NCBI GenBank assembly: GCA_910579505.1
Contig: CAJTTZ010000008.1
Span: 62,001-126,000, forward strand
Reading direction: 5' to 3'
DNA: 64,000 nt
Source: an uncultured Lachnospiraceae bacterium
GTDB lineage: Bacteria > Bacillota > Clostridia > Lachnospirales > Lachnospiraceae
Part shown: positions 42,184 to 51,017 of the stretch, piece after piece
Layout of the letters: each line of letters starts with the position of its first letter
Numbering within the stretch: the stretch's first letter is position 1
Made by a program: the position numbers and the translations under genes
Notes under the pieces: generated by a model
Seen by the model: the letters and a program-made list of their open reading frames with translations, nothing else
Told to the model about the DNA's origin: nothing
The model's database searches: none

Positions 42184-42278
42184 AAAGAATACCTCTCTTC
42201 AGGCATCCTCCCATGTGAGACTTAGTACTTCTTAACGAGGCAGCCCCTGCTGCCGAGTTTTAGAAGTACTTCTCACAT
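42184..42278 (-). repeat. Family 1 structured element, copy 2 (after the LacI-type gene)
   Basis: Gene-sense layout as in copies 1 and 3: outer stem ATGTGAGA (42271-42278 with 42213-42220), AGTACTTCT / AGAAGTACT stem, a GGCAGC / GCTGCC hairpin, then a second hairpin (42184-42211) whose 11 pairs form in minus-strand RNA with several G-U pairs, while on the plus strand they would be mismatches. It starts 45 nt after the lacI-type stop codon and ends 77 nt before the Spo0A-like gene. Confidence 0.75.
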
Positions 42279-42323
42279 TATTATAAACAATAGTTGGGAA
42301 ATGTGGAATATTTAGGCATCGCA

Positions 42324-43373
42324 TTACACTGTGATCCGTTTCACTGATTCCCGCTCAATCAGCCTGCATGGAATGCTCCTCTCCAAAACGCCCTTCGGCA
42401 AATTTTCTTCATCCGATTCCAGTCTCTCTAACAGAATGGCCGCGGCTTCCGATCCTATTTCGGCAAGGGGAATTTCCATCGTGGTCAGTCCCGGACTACA
42501 GAATTTGGCTAAATCGTGATTGTCAAACCCTACCACGGAGATGTCTTCCCCTACCCGGATTGCGCGCTCCTCAAAATATCTGTACATGCCGCCCGCCATC
42601 TGGTCATTCATGCAGAAGATAGCCGTCACACCCTCCTTTACCAGACTGCCCGCCAGCTGATAGCCGGAATTTTCCTCCCAGTCCCCATAGCGCACCCATC
42701 CGGGATTGTACAGAATATTTTCCTCAAAAAGCGCCCTCTGATACCCTCTCAGACGGGTCCTGGTATGTATGTTGTTTTCCCGGCCTCCCAGAATACCGAT
42801 CCTACGGTGTCCCATGGAAATCAGATATCTGGTCATCTCACAGGCCGCCAGTTCATCATCAATGACTACAGCCGGCGTGTGCGCCGAGCGGGTATATGCG
42901 TAAGCCATCACTGTCGGAATCGGCATGGCGTCGGAGAAATACCTGATATTTCTGGCATGTCCCGCAATATAGAGCAGACCGTCCACCCTGATCGACAGCA
43001 TCTCCTGCATAACCGCAGTCACTACGGAGCGGTATGCGCTTTCGTTGTCAAACCAGCTTTCACCCCATCTGGCATACAGGCGAAGATTCTGTATCATCGT
43101 CCTGTATTTTTTCTCTTCACAGTACGCCATAGCCCCTTCCATGATGGCCGGAGTGGTAAACTGTGAAATGTCCTCCGCAATAATTCCGATAATATTGGTC
43201 TTTTTCTTTCTCAGGCCCCTTGCGACATAGTCCGGCCGATAGCCCTTCTGCCTGACCGCCTCCAACACCTTTTTTCTCGTCTCCACGCCCACGTTGGCTC
43301 TTCCGTTTATGACATTGGATACCGTTGCAACAGAAACGCCGCACTCCCCTGCGATCTCCTTGATTGTCACCAT
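42324..43373 (-). CDS. LacI family transcriptional regulator
   Basis: A 349-residue repressor-type protein. The N-terminal helix-turn-helix (TIKEIAGECGVSVATVSNVI) and hinge NGRANVGVETRKKVLEAV are followed by a periplasmic-binding-protein-like sugar domain (about 60-340). The effector is probably a sugar or nucleoside but cannot be named. It lies between a chemoreceptor gene and the structured element, without a neighbouring sugar transporter, so its target is not obvious; glgA and the chemoreceptor are candidates by proximity only. Confidence 0.9.
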   Translation of the reverse strand: MVTIKEIAGECGVSVATVSNVINGRANVGVETRKKVLEAVRQKGYRPDYVARGLRKKKTNIIGIIAEDISQFTTPAIMEGAMAYCEEKKYRTMIQNLRLYARWGESWFDNESAYRSVVTAVMQEMLSIRVDGLLYIAGHARNIRYFSDAMPIPTVMAYAYTRSAHTPAVVIDDELAACEMTRYLISMGHRRIGILGGRENNIHTRTRLRGYQRALFEENILYNPGWVRYGDWEENSGYQLAGSLVKEGVTAIFCMNDQMAGGMYRYFEERAIRVGEDISVVGFDNHDLAKFCSPGLTTMEIPLAEIGSEAAAILLERLESDEENLPKGVLERSIPCRLIERESVKRITV

Positions 43374-43492
43374 AACCCCGCTCTGCCTTTCTCAACTCTC
43401 TTGCTGTCCCATAAAACGCTTCCCCATAAATAACGGCAAACGGACGCCGGTTTCACTCCTGCGCCCATTTACCATCGTAAATCTCCCTGGAT

Positions 43493-45541
43493 TTATCTGT
43501 GGAATTTTCCCACAATCTCTCCGAGATGATCCGCCATCTCCCTGTTTTGTATGGACTGATCCTGAGTCGTTCCCGCGATCTCTGCAGTCGTCGTATTTTT
43601 CTCAACAATCGTGCCGATGGCAGTCTGGTTCTCCGCCATGATTTCGCTGACAGAGCTGGCATTTTCCGAAATCTGCGACACGGACCTTTCCAGTCTCCCT
43701 ACCGCGTCGAGCATCTCGTCAAGCTTTGCCTTGATGCCGCTCACTGCCTCGCTGTAATCTGTAGATTTCTCCGCAAAGCCCTTAAACTGCACCACCACCT
43801 CCTGCTCAATAAAGGAAATGATGGATTCAAAGCAGGTGTTTACGGTAGCGATACTGCTGTTTGCCTCTCCGCATATATCCTGAATGGAAGAAGCCGTCTC
43901 CTTGGAGGTATCCGCCAGATTGGCGATAGAACCTGCCACTACCGCAAATCCTTTTCCTGCCTCGCCGGCTCTCGCCGCCTCAATCGAAGCGTTGAGAGAC
44001 AGCAGATTCGTCTTACCCGCTATACTTAAGATCTCAGCCGCCAGCTCGTTGATCTTGGTCAGGCTCTTTAACTTCTCAATCGCCTCCTCGACAGCCGCCT
44101 TCGTCTCATTCAGCTTTTCTTCCCCGTTCCGATAAGCAAAGTTCGCCTCGTCCTTCATGTCTATGGCGCTGCCGATCACCTGGTCGCTTGTGCTCACGGA
44201 AGCTTTGATTCCCTCCAAAATGCCGTCCACCAGATGGTTGATGCTGTCAATTTCCGTATTTACATTCCTGACAATCGTATTCGTATTCTCCATGGACGCC
44301 GACAATTCCTGCGTAACCGCAATGTTATCCGATGTGCCGTCCGCCAGGGACTCCGCGGAATCACGCATACTCTCGGCCTTCTCATTGAGGGAACGGGAGC
44401 AGTCGTTTAACGTATCCGATATGGACTGCAGTGAATGGATCAGTCCGTCCGTCGCCTCCGCAATGCTGCCAAGCTCGTCTCCACGCTGAATATGTTTCTG
44501 TATCACCGGATTATCCGCTATGTTAAACTTCTGCAAGGCCACGATGCTCTCCTCAATGGCTCTCAGGGGTTTCATAAGTCCACGTATGATCACGCCGGAT
44601 ACAACTAACAGAACCACAAGCGCCGCTGCCGCCATATACAGCATGATCTGTTTTAGTCTCTCCGACGTTGCAAAAATCTCCGCCGAACTGTCGGAAACGA
44701 TGAAAAGCCAGCCGCGGTTCGCCATATAGTAATAGGTAGCGATATTGTCCTGCCCGTTTTCCGTATACTCTGTAAATCCCATGCTGTTTTGGGCAGTCCC
44801 GTTATATTTTTCGCACAGGCTGCGGATATATTCCTCTTCCACCTCCGTCGCCACTTTTTCACTGTCCTCGCAGAATATGTACTGTCCGTTTGTCACATTT
44901 ACCATGCGGTATTCCGCATTTTCCATTCCCTGCATGGTAAGGGAATCCAAAAGCTGGATCAGCCCTGTGGTAAATACGCCGCCGCCCACCAGCCCGATGG
45001 GATTTCCGCTCTCGTCAAAGACCGCCTGATACAGGGACACAATCTGCTGCCCGCTTGCCGGTGATATGATAATTCCAGTATTATATACGCCGTCCGCCGC
45101 AAGCAGGGCGTCCTGCAGTGCCTTAAGCGGATCGCCCTCTCTTGTAGTGATACCCACCACCGCCGCATTGGTATGCGCCAGCACATGGGTATTCCATTCG
45201 CTCACATAAAGCCCTTCCAGATTGCTCACGTCCGCCGAAAACTTCTCCGTGTAAGCCTGTGCGGCTGCAACCGCCGCCTCATCGGTGGGATTTTTCAACA
45301 CATCCCGTATCTCTCCCGCCCGGCTGTATGCCGTGAGCGTCTTCTCCACTTCCTGTACATAATTCTCGATGATCCGGCTGCGTTCCTCCACTACCGTCTC
45401 CATATTATTCGTGGTGCTCTTTCTCGTGTTGTTGGTAACCGCATTACCTATAAAGAGCACCATAACTGCCAAAACAACAATCTGCACCGTTAAAATACAT
45501 GCCGTAATCTTCGTACTTAATCCAAATTTCATTCTCTTCAT
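43493..45541 (-). CDS. Methyl-accepting chemotaxis protein
   Basis: Transmembrane chemoreceptor of 682 residues. A first membrane helix (about 10-33), an extracellular dCache-like sensor (about 35-290), a second membrane helix (about 295-320), a HAMP domain (about 320-380) and a long signalling coiled coil with the hairpin tip GKTNLLSLNASIEAARAGEAGKGFAVVA-type region (about residues 515-545). It has a strong promoter of its own (45617-45646). No other chemotaxis gene is nearby. It lies where spo0A would be expected beyond spoIVB. Confidence 0.95.
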   Translation of the reverse strand: MKRMKFGLSTKITACILTVQIVVLAVMVLFIGNAVTNNTRKSTTNNMETVVEERSRIIENYVQEVEKTLTAYSRAGEIRDVLKNPTDEAAVAAAQAYTEKFSADVSNLEGLYVSEWNTHVLAHTNAAVVGITTREGDPLKALQDALLAADGVYNTGIIISPASGQQIVSLYQAVFDESGNPIGLVGGGVFTTGLIQLLDSLTMQGMENAEYRMVNVTNGQYIFCEDSEKVATEVEEEYIRSLCEKYNGTAQNSMGFTEYTENGQDNIATYYYMANRGWLFIVSDSSAEIFATSERLKQIMLYMAAAALVVLLVVSGVIIRGLMKPLRAIEESIVALQKFNIADNPVIQKHIQRGDELGSIAEATDGLIHSLQSISDTLNDCSRSLNEKAESMRDSAESLADGTSDNIAVTQELSASMENTNTIVRNVNTEIDSINHLVDGILEGIKASVSTSDQVIGSAIDMKDEANFAYRNGEEKLNETKAAVEEAIEKLKSLTKINELAAEILSIAGKTNLLSLNASIEAARAGEAGKGFAVVAGSIANLADTSKETASSIQDICGEANSSIATVNTCFESIISFIEQEVVVQFKGFAEKSTDYSEAVSGIKAKLDEMLDAVGRLERSVSQISENASSVSEIMAENQTAIGTIVEKNTTTAEIAGTTQDQSIQNREMADHLGEIVGKFHR

Positions 45542-45616
45542 AATCTTTAGCCTCTCGTTCTGAATGATTTTTTCATACTGTATGACATAATATTAAACGT
45601 TTTACTATAATAAAAA

Positions 45617-45646
45617 ATTATATAAGGAAAGTTCTTTCTTTGTCAA
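45617..45646 (-). promoter_or_regulatory. Promoter of the chemoreceptor gene
   Basis: On the minus strand TTGACA (45641-45646), an 18-nt spacer and TATAAT (45617-45622). The spacer holds a short inverted repeat GAAAG-AA-CTTTC, which could be an operator. It separates the chemoreceptor from spoIVB transcription. Confidence 0.75.
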
Positions 45647-45671
45647 TGGTAAGTTTTCCTTTCACCGCGCG

Positions 45672-47018
45672 TCAATGTGTCAGCATTTCCTCTATGAATA
45701 TGCCGTACCCCTTTGTGGAATCATTTACCAGCACATGGGTCACCGCCCCCACCAGTTTCCCGTTCTGGATAATGGGACTGCCGCTCATTCCCTGAATGAT
45801 CCCGCCTGTCAGCATCAGCAGCTTCTCATCCACCACGCGGATCACGATTCCCCTGTTTACATTCTCATGCTCCAGATTGACCTCCACGATCTCCACATCA
45901 TAAAATTCCGGCTCCCCGGAGACAGAGCAGATAATCTGTGCCGGTCCCAGCTCGATCTCCTGCTTTAGGGCAATTGGCACCGGCTCGTAAACGGAATCTG
46001 CCACCAGTTTCTCATCGCAGATCCCAAAAATTCCCTCCGCCGTATTTTCCGTGATTTCCCCGATCACATTATCGCTGTCATATTCAATGTATCCCGTCAG
46101 CTCCCCGGGCGCGCCGCCCGTGCCTCTCGTAATGCCTACAATCTCCGTTCTGTAAAGCGTCCCCTCATCCAGATTCATAAGGATTGACGTGTCCACATCG
46201 TTGATGCCATGCCCCAGCGCGCCGAAGGTGGCGTCCGTTCCCTCGTAAGTCATGGTGCCGATTCCCTGGGCATTGTCACGTATCCAGATTCCCAGCTTCC
46301 ACTCTTCCATCCGATTTTTTCCGGCATTTATACAAACATCCGTTATTTCATTGTTCCGCCTGATCGTAAGCACCATATCTTCGCCTTCGGATGCTTCCAC
46401 CATGCTGATAAACTGCTTCTTATTCTCCACAGGTTCCCCGTTGCTCTCCAAAATATAGTCGCCCTTCTGCAGCACATATCTGGCGGGGGATATGGTATCT
46501 CCGCCGCTGCTCTCGAACTCTCCGATCCCCACCACCAGCACGCCGTCCGTCTTTACATAAATGCCGATGGGAATACCCGAAGGAATCAGCATTTTATCCT
46601 GAATCACCTCGATATCCACATTTTTATAAGGAAACACGCCAAACAGCTTCAGATCCATCTGATAAGTATCAATCTCATTCGCCTTCAGCTTGACAGTCCG
46701 CGCGAAGTCCACATGAATACTGTCCGTGCGTTTTTCCTCCCCGGCAAGAAGATACGCCTCGTCCTCCTCATCCACATCCGTCACGGACGCCACCGGCGCC
46801 GCTTCCTCGGCGGTGCGGTAAATCTCCCCCGACACCGGAATCCGAAAATCAAACTCCTGTTCCACCCCGGCGCGAATACGGATCTGCGACGGAATCTTAT
46901 CCAGATAAGAAAAGTATATCGTAAAAAGAAGCGCGGTTATGCCCGCCAGAAGCAGCATCCACAAAAAACCCCTGTATTTTCTCTCCTGTTGTTCAGTCAT
47001 ATCTATTGAATTGCCCAC
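45672..47018 (-). CDS. spoIVB: SpoIVB serine peptidase
   Basis: Forespore-secreted protease (family S55) that triggers pro-sigmaK processing by cleaving SpoIVFA. It has 448 residues: an N-terminal membrane anchor (about 18-38), a PDZ-like domain (about 170-240) and the peptidase domain with catalytic His in LGHGINDVDTS and Ser in MSGSPIIQNGKLVGA. The start is GTG at 47018; AAGGAG lies about 13 nt upstream, and an ATG six codons later is an alternative. It follows recN as usual, but spo0A is not the next gene. Confidence 0.95.
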   Translation of the reverse strand: MGNSIDMTEQQERKYRGFLWMLLLAGITALLFTIYFSYLDKIPSQIRIRAGVEQEFDFRIPVSGEIYRTAEEAAPVASVTDVDEEDEAYLLAGEEKRTDSIHVDFARTVKLKANEIDTYQMDLKLFGVFPYKNVDIEVIQDKMLIPSGIPIGIYVKTDGVLVVGIGEFESSGGDTISPARYVLQKGDYILESNGEPVENKKQFISMVEASEGEDMVLTIRRNNEITDVCINAGKNRMEEWKLGIWIRDNAQGIGTMTYEGTDATFGALGHGINDVDTSILMNLDEGTLYRTEIVGITRGTGGAPGELTGYIEYDSDNVIGEITENTAEGIFGICDEKLVADSVYEPVPIALKQEIELGPAQIICSVSGEPEFYDVEIVEVNLEHENVNRGIVIRVVDEKLLMLTGGIIQGMSGSPIIQNGKLVGAVTHVLVNDSTKGYGIFIEEMLTH

Positions 47019-47064
47019 TCTTCACATTCCTCTCCTTTATAATGTGTGTAAAATATAAATGATA

Positions 47065-47092
47065 AAAGGACACACTTTACAGTATGTCCTTT
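47065..47092 (-). terminator. Hairpin after recN, probable terminator or attenuator
   Basis: In minus-strand RNA a 12-bp stem (AAAGGACAUACU with AGUGUGUCCUUU, one U-G pair) closed by a GUAA tetraloop, followed by UUAUCAUUU. The U run is short. It lies between the recN stop codon and the spoIVB start. Confidence 0.65.
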
Positions 47093-47127
47093 CTAGTATG
47101 TGAAGAATCTTATTTTTTAATTTTGTA

Positions 47128-48804
47128 TTATTTGGTTTTTGCTGCCAATTCTTTCATTTCCTCGGCATTTTTTATAGCGCTCTCCGTAATCACGTCGCCG
47201 CCCAGCATTCTTGCGAGCTCCTCCACGCTCTCCTTTTGTCCAAGTTCTTTGATCCGCGTGATGGAACGGTTATCCTCCACCTGCTTTTCTATGACAAAGT
47301 GCGTGTCGGCCATGGCGGCAATCTGGGGCAGATGGGTGATGCAGATCAGCTGATGCCCCTTTCCTAAAATTCCCATTTTTTCCGATACTTTCCACGCCGT
47401 TCTGCCGCTGATCCCGGTGTCGATCTCATCAAAAATCAGCGTCTCTATCTCGTCCTTATCCGCCAGGTGCGTCTTGAGCGCAAGCATAATACGGGAAAGC
47501 TCGCCGCCGCTGGCCACCTGGGATAGTTCCTTTACAGGCTCCCCAGGGTTTGTTGAAATCAGAAAGCGTACCCTGTCATAGCCGTTTTCCGTAAGTTTAT
47601 CCTCATCGGCTTCCACCCGGATCTCGAAAACAGCCTGCTCGAAATTGAGATCCGACAACGCCTCCCGCATATTTTCTGCTAATGTCTGCGCGTTTTCCTT
47701 CCTCAAACCAGAGATTTCCGCAGACAGTGCAAGCGCTTCTTTTTTAAGCGCCGCCGTCTCCTCCTCAAGCGCCGTCCTGTAAGCATCGTAGTCCTGATAC
47801 TTTTCTATGATCTCCAGGGCGCGGTCCCTGTAAACAAGAATTTCCTCCACGGTATTGCCATATTTTGACTTTAAACGGTTCAGGAGGTTCAGACGCGTTT
47901 CCGTCTGTTCAAACTGCCCGGCGTCAAACTCCAGCCCCGAAAGGTACTCTGCCATCCCCCTGTTGTAGTCGTTTAACAAACTGTCAATGTCCAGAAGCTG
48001 TTTCTCATACTCTTTAAGCGTATCGTCGTATGCGGAGACAGACCTGATTTCCTTGATCGCCCTTGCGATCACGCTGCCCGCCCCGCTGTTCTCATAGCCG
48101 CACAGGGCGTGGGCGTTTAATGCCGCCTCCTCGATCTTTCTGGCATTGTTCATACGCTGGTACTCGCGTTCAACATCCGCGTCCTCACCGGGTATAAGCG
48201 CGGCCTCCTCGATCTCCCGGCATTCAAACTCGGCCAGTGAACACTCCTTTTTCCGCGTCTCCTCGTCCGTCTCGTTCTCGGACAACTCCCTGCATTTATC
48301 CCGGTACTGCCGGAAAGTCTCTCTGAGCCGTTCCTTTTTTTCTGTAAGCCCGCTCCCCGCGTAGGCATCCAATATCTCAAGCTGTTTTGTTTCTTTCAAA
48401 AGCGACTGGTGTTCATGCTGCCCGTGAATGTCAATCAGAATCTCCGAAAGACGTCTGAGCTGTTTCGCGGTCACCGTCTCTCCGCATACCTTACACTGGC
48501 TGCGGTTTTCCATGATCTTCCGCTGCAAAATGAGCTGCCCGTCCTCCAGCGGAAGTTCCATATCCTGTATGGCTTTTATCTGCGCGGGATCCTCCACGGT
48601 AAACACCAGTTCCACCAGCGCATATTCCGCGCCCGAGCGAATCATCTCCTTATCCGCCTTCGCACCCAGCGCCAGATTGATGGAACCGATGATAATGGAT
48701 TTTCCGGCCCCGGTTTCCCCCGTAAGGATATTGAGCCCGCCGCCGAACGCAACCTCTGTCTCGTCGATCAAAGCCAGATTTTTCACATGTAAACTCTGTA
48801 ACAT
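47128..48804 (-). CDS. recN: DNA repair protein RecN
   Basis: SMC-like ATPase for double-strand-break repair, 558 residues. Walker A GETGAGKSIIIGSINLALG, two long coiled-coil arms (about 160-370), the signature QVASGGELSRIMLALK and Walker B TLIFDEIDTGISGRTAW are present. It follows argR by 1 nt and ends before a hairpin in front of spoIVB. The argR-recN-spoIVB order is typical of Firmicutes. Confidence 0.97.
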   Translation of the reverse strand: MLQSLHVKNLALIDETEVAFGGGLNILTGETGAGKSIIIGSINLALGAKADKEMIRSGAEYALVELVFTVEDPAQIKAIQDMELPLEDGQLILQRKIMENRSQCKVCGETVTAKQLRRLSEILIDIHGQHEHQSLLKETKQLEILDAYAGSGLTEKKERLRETFRQYRDKCRELSENETDEETRKKECSLAEFECREIEEAALIPGEDADVEREYQRMNNARKIEEAALNAHALCGYENSGAGSVIARAIKEIRSVSAYDDTLKEYEKQLLDIDSLLNDYNRGMAEYLSGLEFDAGQFEQTETRLNLLNRLKSKYGNTVEEILVYRDRALEIIEKYQDYDAYRTALEEETAALKKEALALSAEISGLRKENAQTLAENMREALSDLNFEQAVFEIRVEADEDKLTENGYDRVRFLISTNPGEPVKELSQVASGGELSRIMLALKTHLADKDEIETLIFDEIDTGISGRTAWKVSEKMGILGKGHQLICITHLPQIAAMADTHFVIEKQVEDNRSITRIKELGQKESVEELARMLGGDVITESAIKNAEEMKELAAKTK

Positions 48805-48805
48805 T

Positions 48806-49255
48806 TTATCCCACCATTCTACCGATCTTCTCCATCACAATCCGTGCGTCCTGCTCGCTTCTCATAGCCATCATCACCGTGTTATCCCCGGCGATGCAGC
48901 CCACGACTTCCTCAATCTTCATGGCGTCCACCGCCGCAGCCACAGCCATCGCCATACCCGACACAGTCTTTAACACGAGAAGATTCTGCGCCAGTTCCAT
49001 GGATACATACCCTTCTTTCAAAACTCTGCCGTACTTGTCACCCAGATGCACTTCCTCCCCGCCGAAGGCCACATATTTCTGCCGCCCTCTGCCGGTGGGT
49101 ATTTTGGAGAGCTTTAATTCCCTGATATCCCTGGACACGGTGGCCTGCGTGATCTCGTAACCGTCAGCGCGCAGCCGTTCTACCAGCTCCTCCTGCGTCT
49201 CTATCTCATGCTGTGTAATCAGTTCTATAATTTTCTCGTGTCTTTTCTTTTTCAT
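48806..49255 (-). CDS. argR: Arginine repressor ArgR
   Basis: Arginine-dependent hexameric regulator, 149 residues. N-terminal winged helix-turn-helix (RADGYEITQATVSRDIREL) and C-terminal oligomerisation and arginine-binding domain with AVAAAVDAMKIEEVVGCIAGDNTVMM. The ORF can start at a GTG at 49285, but the ATG at 49255 gives the usual start MKKKRHEKI and has GAAGGA about 12 nt upstream. It overlaps or abuts nadK and recN, so regulation of arginine genes is its probable main task outside this window. Confidence 0.94.
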   Translation of the reverse strand: MKKKRHEKIIELITQHEIETQEELVERLRADGYEITQATVSRDIRELKLSKIPTGRGRQKYVAFGGEEVHLGDKYGRVLKEGYVSMELAQNLLVLKTVSGMAMAVAAAVDAMKIEEVVGCIAGDNTVMMAMRSEQDARIVMEKIGRMVG

Positions 49256-49274
49256 AACACGTCCAAATCCTTCT

Positions 49275-50108
49275 CTATGTTTCACTCATTTTTTTATGGA
49301 GCACCGTCAGAAAGCTCTCCGTATTCAGCCTGACAATCCCGGTTGTCCTGTCAGCGCGGCGGATCAGGATGCGGTCGCCGGTCCTAAGCGTTATTGTATT
49401 GCTGCCGTCAAAATTGGCCTCCACCACCTGCTCGTTCCCGTCCTTCCCCTCGGGAATCTCCACCGTGATCTCATCCTCCGGCGAAAACACGATACTGCGG
49501 GTATTTAACGTATGGGGACAGATCGGCGTCAATAGCAGAAGTCTTGCCGACGGTTCTACAATGGGCCCGCCCGCCGAGAGATTGTAGCCCGTAGATCCTG
49601 TGGGGGTGGCCACAATCACACCATCCGCACAGTAATCATTCAAAAACCGGTCATTCACATAAATGCGGACATTGAGAATCTGCAGGGATCCACAGCGGGA
49701 AATCACAATATCGTTCAGGGCGTACCGCTCCTTCCCATCTCCCGTCTGCACCCTGCCAGTGAGCATCATCCTCTCCTCCCTGACATATTCATCCCGGAAA
49801 AGTTTCTCCACCGCCTCCTCGGCACAGGCGCTCTCCACCTCCGCCAGATATCCCAGCGTACCCAGGTTGATTCCGAGAAGAGGGATATCGCTGTCCATCA
49901 TATTTCCGGCCGCCCGGAGCAGCGTCCCGTCGCCGCCGAGCACCAGCGCACAGTCCACACCGTCTGTCCCCTTATCCGCAAACGCCTGTCTCTCATTTTT
50001 GACACAGACTGCCTCTCCGCCATGCTTTTTTATAATAGCTGTTATTTTATTTGTAATCGCCCCAACGGGGTCTTTCGCCTCGTTGGTAATCAGAAAAAAC
50101 TTCTTCAT
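49275..50108 (-). CDS. nadK: NAD kinase
   Basis: Makes NADP from NAD with ATP or polyphosphate, 277 residues. The GGDGTLLRA motif, the NE/D block ALNDIVISR and the conserved DGVIVATPTGSTGYNLSAGG are complete. It is encoded 3 nt after tlyA and its end overlaps the possible upstream start of argR. Confidence 0.96.
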   Translation of the reverse strand: MKKFFLITNEAKDPVGAITNKITAIIKKHGGEAVCVKNERQAFADKGTDGVDCALVLGGDGTLLRAAGNMMDSDIPLLGINLGTLGYLAEVESACAEEAVEKLFRDEYVREERMMLTGRVQTGDGKERYALNDIVISRCGSLQILNVRIYVNDRFLNDYCADGVIVATPTGSTGYNLSAGGPIVEPSARLLLLTPICPHTLNTRSIVFSPEDEITVEIPEGKDGNEQVVEANFDGSNTITLRTGDRILIRRADRTTGIVRLNTESFLTVLHKKMSET

Positions 50109-50111
50109 CCG

Positions 50112-51008
50112 CTATTTCGCCTCATCCAACGCGCCGTGCGCCTCCTCTACAAGCTCCACAATCCGCGCTGTCCGCCCCTCTTCGCAGGAGGCGCCTTCCC
50201 CTGCCGCAGTCAGCCCATGGAACGCGTCAATTGCCTCTTTTTCTGACATGCCCAGAATTTCCTTCGGAATTTCAGCGCGTTTCTCGATCCACATCAGATA
50301 CTCAATGTTTCCCTCGGGTCCCTTAATCGGTGAATAAGTAAGCCCTTTCACAGAAAAACCGATCATATCCGCATAATCGACAATGCGGCGCACCACCTCG
50401 GCATGTACCTGCTTATCCCGCACCACGCCCTTTTTTCCCACCTTGTCGCGGCCTGCTTCAAACTGGGGCTTAATCAGACAGACCATCTCTCCCCCCTGCC
50501 GCAAAAGATTTCTCGCGGGAATCAGTATCTTGGTAAGAGAGATAAAGGAAACATCCACCGACGCAAAGTCGATGAGTTCCCTGATATTTTCATCCGTCAC
50601 ATAGCGGAAGTTGGTCTTTTCCATACAGACTACCCGCTCGTCGCTTCTGAGTTTCCAGTCAAGCTGCCCGTGCCCCACGTCTATGGCATACACCTTCCCC
50701 GCGCCGTTTTGCAGCATACAGTCCGTAAACCCGCCGGTAGACGCGCCGATATCCATGCAGATCTTATCCTGCAGGCTGATCGGGAACTGCCCGATGGCCC
50801 GCTCCAGTTTCAGGCCGCCCCGGCTCACATAGGGCAGCGGTCTGCCCTTCACCTCAATCTTTATTTTACTCTCGTCAAACAGCGTGCCGGCCTTATCTTC
50901 CCGCTGGTTATCCACAAACACGTTCCCCGCCATGAGAAGCGCCTTCGCCTTCTCCCGTGAGGGCGCATAGCCCTGTCTGACCAAAATTACGTCCAGTCTT
51001 TCCTTCAT
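50112..51008 (-). CDS. tlyA: TlyA family rRNA 2'-O-methyltransferase (YqxC)
   Basis: A 298-residue protein with an N-terminal S4 RNA-binding domain (about 1-60, ERLDVILVRQGYAPSREKAK) and a Rossmann-like methyltransferase domain with DIGASTGGFTDCMLQNGA. Mycobacterial TlyA methylates cytidines in both rRNAs, and it is also called a haemolysin. It lies between dxs and nadK, the conserved Firmicutes position. Confidence 0.92.
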   Translation of the reverse strand: MKERLDVILVRQGYAPSREKAKALLMAGNVFVDNQREDKAGTLFDESKIKIEVKGRPLPYVSRGGLKLERAIGQFPISLQDKICMDIGASTGGFTDCMLQNGAGKVYAIDVGHGQLDWKLRSDERVVCMEKTNFRYVTDENIRELIDFASVDVSFISLTKILIPARNLLRQGGEMVCLIKPQFEAGRDKVGKKGVVRDKQVHAEVVRRIVDYADMIGFSVKGLTYSPIKGPEGNIEYLMWIEKRAEIPKEILGMSEKEAIDAFHGLTAAGEGASCEEGRTARIVELVEEAHGALDEAK

Positions 51009-51017
51009 ATTCCCTGC

